NCBI RefSeq assembly: GCF_023278565.1
Contig: NC_064676.1
Span: 992,001 to 1,056,000 of the forward strand
Source of the DNA: Colletotrichum lupini
Lineage: Eukaryota; Ascomycota; Sordariomycetes; Glomerellales; Glomerellaceae
DNA length: 64,000 bases
Reading direction: 5' to 3'
This document shows positions 57,050-64,000 of this stretch, one piece after another. The position numbers and the translations under genes are program-made. Within the stretch, counting starts at the first letter, position 1, and each line of letters opens with the position of its first letter. The notes beneath the pieces are model-generated. The model saw only the letters and a program-made list of their open reading frames with translations. It made no database searches and was not told the origin of the DNA.

Positions 57050-59476
57050 TTAAGCTGTGGTAGTGGGGTCAGACCCAGGAGGTGCGGCCCCAGCACCTCC
57101 AACCACAATAGAGAAGACCACTGGCGTGTTTGGCAGGATCTCGGTCGTTGCAATGGACACGAGATTCGAGCTCGTTATGGTAGGTGTCGTTGTTATAGTA
57201 CTGGGAAACGTCGTGGTGCTGGGTGTCTGAGGGTCTGAAGAGCTCGCCGGTGAGGCTGGTGAACTTGACGGAGAGCTGGAAGGCGTAATAGACAGGGAGG
57301 ATGATTCAGGAGATGAGGGTGCCCGAGAGGTGGTTGAGGCACTCGCTGATGAGCTTGACGACGAGCTGGGTGTGGATAGGGATGTCGAGGAAGTTGGCGA
57401 AGAAACCGGGATAAGTGAGTTGGGCAAAACCGTAGACGAGGAGGTCGACAATTGAGTGGATGATGAGGAAGGCGGGGCGGATGAAGAGAAGCTCGATGTC
57501 GTCGTGGACCGGGAGCTTGAAGGGGCAGTTGTGGACGAGCTTGATGCACTCGAACTAGAGATGACGGGAGTCACCGATGGCGGCAGCGATAAAATGCTTG
57601 TCAAGGTGGTTGAAGGCAAGGTGATGACCGTGGTGGAGCTAGACGGCAGTACTGGGGGCAAAGTCACGGGTGTGCTCGTTGTGCTCGTGCTTGGGCTAGG
57701 TTCCGGGGTGAAGGTGGTCGAAGCAATCCTGGATGTGTTTGTGAAGGGGAAAGGCACCGTAAGAGAAGTTGACGTTGAGGACGTTGAAGACCTTGTTGAA
57801 CTACTTGATGAGCTTGTAGAACTTGAGGAGCTTGTGGTTGAAAGAGGCGAGGTTGATGGGACCGCAGCGCTGGAGCTGGAGCTGCTCGTAGTGCTTGAGC
57901 TTGTCGTACTGCTAGACGAGGATGATGACGATGATGGACTCATAGAGGTCGATGTGCTAGAAGGGCTGGAGCTGCTTGAACTACTGCTACTCGTTGCAGA
58001 CGACGTAGGAGAGGGGGTGATGGACGAACTCGACGAGGATGTTGACGAGCTTGTCGTGCTCGAAGACCTCGAAGAACTAGAAGATGTCGTGGAACTGCTA
58101 GAGCTTGAACTGGATGTAGTTGAAGAGATCGTCGAGTTGGAATATGTACTCGTTCTGGAGCTGCTGGGGCTTGAAGAAGGGGATGAGGTGATCGACGAAG
58201 TAGAAGACGAGCTTGTGCTGGTTGAAGTTGTCGAGGAACGCGTAGATGATGATGATGATGACGACGAGCGGGAGGAAGAAGATGAGGAGGAGGAGGAGCT
58301 CGTGGACGAGCTACTCGATGACGAAGTCGTACTTGTGGCCGTTGATGACCTGCTGGAGGACGTTGAGGTACTGGATGTCGTGCTAGTGGTCGAATTCCCA
58401 CTTGACGACAACGACGACGAACTAGAAGAGGAGCTGAAGGAGCTGGTGGTAGTCGTTGTACTTGAGGTCGACGATGAACTTGAAGTAGTAGAGGTCGAGG
58501 ACGAACTCGAAGATGAGACCCCGAGAGCCCTCACTGCAAACACCTCGTAGATGACAGTTCCAGTACTTGGACCACCACAAGAGTATCCAGTATCAAAGTA
58601 ACAGGATGTCGTGCACAGGTTATCATCGGGTCCAGTCGAGAAGATGGGATTGATATCCTGAGAAGAACTCGGACTCGGGGTGGAACAATAGCACTGTTGG
58701 TAACCGCCTATGAAAGCAAAGTTTGACCCGAAAGAACTACAGCTCTGCTGGCACTGTGTAGTGTTGCCAATCGCGTAAACGTAGTTTGTTCCGACAGTAC
58801 CAAAGTTGCTAATGGCACCGCACCCTCTGTAGCTGTAACGGAAGCGAGGAGCTCTGTGTTGGAGGGTGGTGGTTGGTGCCGCACTTGTGGTGGTTGAAGT
58901 CGAAGTCCGCGTGGAAGACGTCGAGGAAGAGGTAGTCGTAGACCTTGTGGAGCTGCTGCTGGTCGTTGTGGTCGTTGTGGTTCTAGTAGAGGACGTCGAT
59001 GTCGAGGTTCTGGACGTGCTGGTGGAGGTTGATGATGTAGTGGTAGACTGGTAAGCAAATTGGCGAACCCCATAGACGTTATAAATGACATCGCTCCCAT
59101 AAGTTCCTCCACAAGCGTATGTATTGTTGTTGACGCAAGCAACGTTGCAAAGAGCGGCGTTGGGGTTTGGCATAGATGCGAGAAGAGGACTCGGTGAGCT
59201 GTTCGGGGTGTTAGGATCCGAACACCAGCACTGCTGACCTACGTCGTTTCCTGTAGCAGAGAACGCAGAGCCGTAGGAGCTGCAATCGCTCTGGCAGCCG
59301 ATGACATCGCCTTGTTCGTAAGAGGTGACATAGGGAAAGACTGAAGCGAAGTTCGTGATCTTGCCGCAGGCGCCGTAGATAAAGTTGTACTGTGGTGAGG
59401 CCTGTGTTACTGCGTGAACGACGGGTGATATGAGTCCCAGGCCGGCGGCCAGGATCTCAAACTTAGGTATGTGCAT
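57050..59476 (-). CDS. WSC-domain, Ser/Thr-rich cell-surface protein
   Basis: A single-exon 808-aa protein. A signal peptide (MHIPKFEILAAGLGLISPVVHA) precedes two cysteine-rich WSC domains. The first is at residues about 33-115 (YGACGKITNFAS .. CWCSDP .. ACGGTYG) and the second at about 215-315 (YRGCGAISNFGT .. CYCSTP .. SCGGPSTG). They are joined and followed by mucin-like Ser/Thr runs of roughly 90 and 470 residues. The WSC fold binds carbohydrates and is found in wall-integrity sensors. I see no convincing transmembrane helix or GPI tail at the C terminus (VVFSIVVGGAGAAPPGSDPTTTA), so a secreted or wall-bound form is more likely than a sensor. The serine tract is heavily O-mannosylation-prone. 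Confidence 0.88.
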   Translation of the reverse strand: MHIPKFEILAAGLGLISPVVHAVTQASPQYNFIYGACGKITNFASVFPYVTSYEQGDVIGCQSDCSSYGSAFSATGNDVGQQCWCSDPNTPNSSPSPLLASMPNPNAALCNVACVNNNTYACGGTYGSDVIYNVYGVRQFAYQSTTTSSTSTSTSRTSTSTSSTRTTTTTTTSSSSTRSTTTSSSTSSTRTSTSTTTSAAPTTTLQHRAPRFRYSYRGCGAISNFGTVGTNYVYAIGNTTQCQQSCSSFGSNFAFIGGYQQCYCSTPSPSSSQDINPIFSTGPDDNLCTTSCYFDTGYSCGGPSTGTVIYEVFAVRALGVSSSSSSSTSTTSSSSSTSSTTTTTSSFSSSSSSSSLSSSGNSTTSTTSSTSTSSSRSSTATSTTSSSSSSSTSSSSSSSSSSRSSSSSSSSTRSSTTSTSTSSSSTSSITSSPSSSPSSSRTSTYSNSTISSTTSSSSSSSSTTSSSSSRSSSTTSSSTSSSSSSITPSPTSSATSSSSSSSSSPSSTSTSMSPSSSSSSSSSTTSSSTTSSSSSSAAVPSTSPLSTTSSSSSTSSSSSSTRSSTSSTSTSLTVPFPFTNTSRIASTTFTPEPSPSTSTTSTPVTLPPVLPSSSTTVITLPSTTLTSILSLPPSVTPVISSSSASSSSTTAPSSSRSTTTSSFSSSAPPSSSSTQLSTSSSTVLPNSLIPVSSPTSSTSLSTPSSSSSSSASASTTSRAPSSPESSSLSITPSSSPSSSPASPASSSDPQTPSTTTFPSTITTTPTITSSNLVSIATTEILPNTPVVFSIVVGGAGAAPPGSDPTTTA

Positions 59477-60679
59477 GCTCAGTTATGATTAACAGAAGGT
59501 CGTAAAAGTAGACCAACGGTTCACAGCAGTGCCCTCCCTCTGGTGCGAAAGCGAGGGTGGCTAGGTATGCCTGAATTGGAGTACCATTGACAGGCGGTAA
59601 CTTGCAAAAGATTTGACATACAGAGGAGATCCTGAGCTGAGGGGCGCCAGGGAGCCGGAGGATCTGGCCAGGTATTTGATCGGGCCGTGGTAACCTAGAT
59701 GGCATCACATGGAATCGAAATCCGGCTCAGCTGCTTCGGAACATCATCAAATTGGGCTGAGTCCTTTCGAACTCGGTTCAGTTCTTGGCATGGAACTACA
59801 TAACAAAACGCGTCTAGCACATCATCCGATATGAACGCCTCTCGCGCCCAAGGCCCGACTCGAGGGCCGACCAGAGAGGGGGGGAGATGGTAAGGCACGG
59901 AGAGGAGGCAAAAAGAGAAATGATGATCACGGCGGATTAAAATTGCGGGAGAGGCCCTCATCGTGAACGGTTGAGACGTTAATTCTAATCCAGGTTCCAG
60001 TCTGTGTCTCGATCAGACCTTGGACCCTGAATCCTGGGCAATTCGGTCCAGGATTCAGTCTTTCTTGGACTAAATTGGCAAGGAGGCAAGCAAACCTGCG
60101 TTCCAAACCGCTTCAGCCTTGAATAGCTCGCTCCATTTTCACGATGCCTGCCATCCAAAGTGAGTTAATACGGTGGGTCTTCTCGGACTCTTTGCTCCCT
60201 TTGAATGATGCTTGAAGCTAAATGTTGACAAACCCGCCAGCTCGTATTCCAGGTCAAAGTAGCCTCTACCGGCATGTTGATACTTGGCAAAAACCGTGTG
60301 CCAGCAAACCGGGTAGCAGGGTCGGGTGTAACATGAACCGTCCAGACCGTGTAACCTGCTCACATTCCAGCGGTTGAATCCACGTGAGCCCACGCATAGC
60401 AATACCACACGCCACCATTCCCCTTGCTTCCCTCCCTTGGTGCGGTGCGGACCGGACCTGATACGCCAGGGACCCCCAGGGACGCCTTCAGGGCTCTTTG
60501 AGAGGTGAATTGAATCATGGAGCCTCGCGCTCAGCTAGCCACTCGTGTAACGGTGAAAACTTGATCGATGTGGGAAGCAAGTGCTGCGCAAAATCAACGT
60601 CACTCATGTACCCGGCTGAGAAACGGTTCTTAGATCGTCAAGAGGATGCGATAACTTTATTGATAACTATGCCTTATCC
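59477..60679. other. intergenic, no gene recognised
   Basis: About 1.2 kb between the WSC gene and the Vps9-type gene, both on the minus strand. Nothing supported. Confidence 0.5.
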
Positions 60680-63256
60680 TCAAGTGGACAGGGCCAAGCA
60701 GGCATCGACAGCTTGCCCGACTCTTCCCTGTTTCTGGTGTACCACGTCCGAAATGATCTCCCTGTCAAGATCGGGAAACATCCCTTGCAGAGTCTCGACA
60801 ACGTTATTGTGCTCCACCCTGCTCAAACGCTGAGCTTCAGCAACTTCGGCGCTTGCCTGCCTCGCTGCAGCTTCTTCCGCTGACAAGTGGTGACGGGAAG
60901 ATGGTGGCCGCCCATCGGGTGATATCTCGGCGCTCGGCCTAGGCGACAGTCGCTCGGAGGATTCTCGCGGCCTCGACGTCGGTCTTGATGCGTTACTAGG
61001 TACAGGCGGCGCAGGAGACGGCTCATCCGAAAACATGCGGCCGATAGTGCTAAGAGGCTTCTGTATGGAACGAAGAAGCCCCGTTATGGGAGCTTGGTCA
61101 TCTGATTCTTTTCCGCCTTCGTTCGATGACGTCGATCGACGGGGTGTGGACGACTCTCCCATGATGTCTAGGGAAGGCCTCGTCGAAGATTCCCCGGTCT
61201 GGTACCCGGTTGATGACTTCTCCGAGAAGACGGGTTCTTGAGCAACAGCGGGCGAGTCAAGACGGTGTTTTTCAGCGATCGCAGATACCGCTGCTTCGAC
61301 GTTCTTCTCGAACTCTTCGTCGGTGATGGTTAAGGTTGTCCGATCCATATTCTCGATAAACTGAATGGCACCCATCTACGTCACGTAAGCATTGTGTAGC
61401 GTAGCTACAGTCACAATGTGACCTACCAGTGATGAAAGGTAGTATCCGGCTTCACCACCCAGCTTCTCCTGGTTTCGGAACCGCAAAATGTACTGAACAT
61501 TTGACACCAGATGTTCAGGGTTGGCTTGGAGGACAACATAGATGAGGAGGGGCATAAACGAGTCGGCTGAAGAGTCCGACTTTGAGTGCTTGAGCAGGCC
61601 TATCAAAGATCAGTCCCCAAAGTAGCGACATGATGAATAATAGCGACATACCGAAGATAACTTTGCAACAGTTCAATACGCAAATGATCTTGTCTCGCGG
61701 CGCTCGATATGACTTGATCTTAAGGATTTCTTTGCACAGTCAGCGGTCAGAGCTATGTTGAGATTGGGCGAGTAGGTACCTTGTTGGGCGAGCTTCAAAA
61801 ATCGCTTGCCGCTATCACCGGCTGGCGGTATGTCAAGGTGCTCCTCCCGAAGCCAGGCATAAATGTTGATCTTTTGTGTCAAGATATCGTCTCGTTCCAC
61901 GTCCTCTTGGTGTTGACCACGCCGGCCAGGCCCCATTGGTCGCTCCCCGCCTCGTCTTTTCGGCTTCGCCCCAGGTATAGGCTGTGGAGGAGGAATCGCC
62001 GGTGAGAATGTCTGTGTGTAGAGCCTGTTCATGACCAGCTTCTCCATTCCTTCACGAGCATTGTCAAACTCTGCGTCGGAAACGTCTCGCCACACTTCAC
62101 ATTGCGCCATCTTGTTGGCAATGAAGGCGAGGAAGTCACTGATGATTTTGACTTGCTCGTGTACCATCCACTGTCGCTTTCCAAACTCTGATAAAAAGGA
62201 CTTGAGGTATCTAGCGACTGGGTCCGCCTTCTTGTTTCGTAGTTGTTCTAGGAACCGATGGAAGTCGAATGGCAGCGCCGGCTCTGGCTCGGGTTCAGGG
62301 GGTGGCGGCCTATGTACGGGCATACCAGGAGACATCTGGGAGTCGATGCTCATCTGCCGATCATCGTGGGACCGCGCTGGTGTCGCCGGTGGCCCGTCTT
62401 TAGGAGGCACTGGCGGCCCTTGGTCATCAGGTGCTCTTTCTTTGGAGAACATGCTAGCTGGGGAGGCTGATTGTATTCTTAGACCCTGAAGCTCCTGTAC
62501 CTGGTGTGACAGTGAGGGTACCAGTGGCTCGAGGCTAGACTTCCGAGGTGGATGCTGTATGCCAGGGCTACCTAGCATAGGCGAAGCAATCTCCAGCCTC
62601 GGGCTCATGACTTCTTCAGCTCCAGGACCCCCACCGTCGCCAGTAAACTGCTCCATGATACTCTGGATTTCGGATCGCGACCCATTCTCTTGTTCATCTT
62701 CGCTTGCATATCTGCGCTCGTCGTAGCCGGCATCAGATCGTGTAGGGGATGCAGAGGTAGGTCGGCGTTTGGCATTTGAGGGGGTTCGAGAGGGAGGCTG
62801 GGATGTTCTCGGGGTTGGAGGTGTTGGATCGACATATGTAGTGGACTCGATAGTAAGAAACTGTGTGGCAGTCTCGGCAGGGAGAGGACTCGTGGGCTTC
62901 AAGGTCGCTATCGACGAAGTCATCGGTTCCGGAATTGTCACGGGAGCAGGTTTGGACACGGTCTTGGGCGAGTCCTTGTGAGATTTATCGCCCACGCTTG
63001 GGTCATCTTTCGTGGTGGTCGTTGTGACCGGGGCGTCTTCGCCAAAATCGATCAGATCATCGGTCGCTTGTTGTTTGCCTGCTGCTTTTGCTGACAGCAC
63101 GGGCTGTTTGTCTTCAACATGGTTGTCAAGCTTGAGCAGCTCCGTTTCAGCCTTGGACCCCGCGGTCTCGGCGCTCGTCACCTGGGCGGCGGCAGTGTCA
63201 TTCTGGGGGGCGCCAGAGAGGCCGGAGAAGTGATCTGAGGGATCTGTAGAAGACAT
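60680..63256 (-). CDS. vps9: Vps9-domain Rab5/Vps21 guanine-nucleotide exchange factor with CUE domain
   Basis: Four exons (63256-61780, 61729-61652, 61599-61427, 61375-60680) encode 807 aa. A long proline/serine-rich N-terminus is followed by the helical-bundle and VPS9 catalytic core at residues about 340-600 (PFDFHRFLEQLRNKKADPVARYLKSF, YRAPRDKIICVLNCCKVIFG, ADSFMPLLIYVVLQANPEHLVSNVQYI, GEAGYYLSSLMGAIQFI). The C-terminal CUE domain, residues about 765-806 (VVETLQGMFPDLDREIISDVV), binds ubiquitin. Vps9 proteins activate Vps21/Rab5 on endosomes for vacuolar sorting and endocytosis. This is a conserved housekeeping gene, intact here. Confidence 0.93.
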
Positions 63257-64000
63257 ACACCACAGATATCGTGGAATATCGTTGTTCGTTTTTGGTGAGC
63301 TCTAGTCAAGCCGAGCAGCGGGGTTCGGCGTCGGTTTGGGAGAGGCGAGGCTCGAGCTCAGCAAAAGGCGGAGGGAGGAACAGTCGCTGACATGCAGGTG
63401 TGGCGGTGGGATTAGTCGAGCTGTGAGGGCCGTGGCTCGGTGTAGAATGGAAGCAAAGATCGAGAATCAGCAGATCAGAGACCCTGGCTGCAGATGGGAG
63501 GTGTTTGAAGGTTATCGGTGGTAGGTGTGTTGCTGAGCTATCACGAGAATGGGATCAGCAGTCCAAGGTAGCAGTGGGTTGGCCGTGTAACGGCGGAGAG
63601 AAGGCTGAGAATGTTGGTGTGCAACGGTAGAGATCCCCACAATTCGTGGGGTGTGGCGGGCCTGGAACTGCACGCTCGAACGCTCACACGCTAATGTACG
63701 ACGAGTGACTGACAGCAGGAAAGAGAGCGGGCGACTTTTGGCCAGAGTTTTGCCGGAGATCCAGGGTCCCCAGGTGCAGAAGGTCCGACCGACGTCACTC
63801 AGTCCCTTCCCGTCCTTCTTTCCTTCCCTTCTTCTAATCCCCAAGTGGGGTTACCGGAAGCAATATTGTACCGTTCCGGTCTATACACGTGACCCTGAAG
63901 TCATGCCGTATCGGAGCCGAGCGAAGCCTTGCTTTAGACCGCCCGGATCCGGATGGCTCCACTGCTCGCCGCCGAGTCCCCGCTGTCGTTCCTGGCTTGT
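63257..64000. other. upstream region of the Vps9-type gene
   Basis: The vps9 5' flank up to the window edge. No further gene is supported. Confidence 0.45.

Noticed and set aside
57456..58550. 364-codon acidic plus-strand frame opposite the WSC gene
   Set aside because: It is the antisense of Ser/Thr codon runs. The repetitive D/E/V/L composition is a mirror of low complexity, and the WSC frame has a signal peptide and domains.

Overview
This window is nuclear DNA of a filamentous ascomycete (Pezizomycotina). The genes have short GT..AG introns of about 48-90 nt. The products include a cutinase, a GH43 glycosidase, WSC and RTA1 proteins, and Zn2Cys6 and C2H2 Fungal_trans regulators. GC-balanced genic DNA alternates with AT-saturated blocks (about 26.52-27.24, 34.2-35.6, 39.9-43.1 and 48.4-55.8 kb) in which almost every C and G outside a few CpG-like contexts has become T or A. 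That is the footprint of repeat-induced point mutation (RIP). A Sordariomycete is plausible, but I cannot name a genus.

Layout: a tRNA-Gly(GCC) with a 10-nt intron (12-92), a disabled class-3 lipase (587-1871), a GPI-type cutinase (3807-4985) and a secreted GH43 glycosidase (6149-7696). From 9.06 to 24.0 kb lies a metabolic gene group: a GST with an in-frame TAG, a two-finger C2H2/Fungal_trans regulator, a 2OG-Fe(II) oxygenase divergent from it, a Dal5/Liz1-like MFS transporter broken by a 429-bp transposon plus a nonsense codon, a second 2OG oxygenase, a Zn2Cys6 regulator and a zinc alcohol dehydrogenase. A RIP-degraded insertion, a small secreted protein (27703-28425), a P450 (29583-31573) and an RTA1-like protein (32090-33124) follow. 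After a RIP-mutated Tc1/mariner element (34188-35596) comes a sterol-glucosyltransferase-like enzyme (35892-38898). Next is a secreted tandem-repeat protein gene split by a 3.2-kb hAT element (39150-44124), then an MBL-fold hydrolase (47322-48200), a complete RIP-mutated Ty1/copia retrotransposon (48366-55785), a tautomerase (56373-56831), a WSC wall protein (57050-59476) and a Vps9-type Rab GEF (60680-63256).

Gene models were assembled by hand. Exon boundaries were chosen from GT/AG sites, reading-frame closure and family continuity, and every intact spliced model closes in frame. Two stories stand out. First, the 9-24 kb group looks like a co-regulated catabolic or biosynthetic cluster. It shares a GGAGGAGCTCCTCC-type palindrome in three promoters and is now decaying, with at least two members carrying lesions. 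Second, one hAT family is present in two states. One copy is a short, unmutated derivative inside the MFS gene. The other is a long, RIP-destroyed copy inside the repeat-protein gene, where RIP has leaked into the flanking single-copy coding DNA and turned glutamine codons into stops. Family members carry a tRNA-like Pol III promoter sequence.
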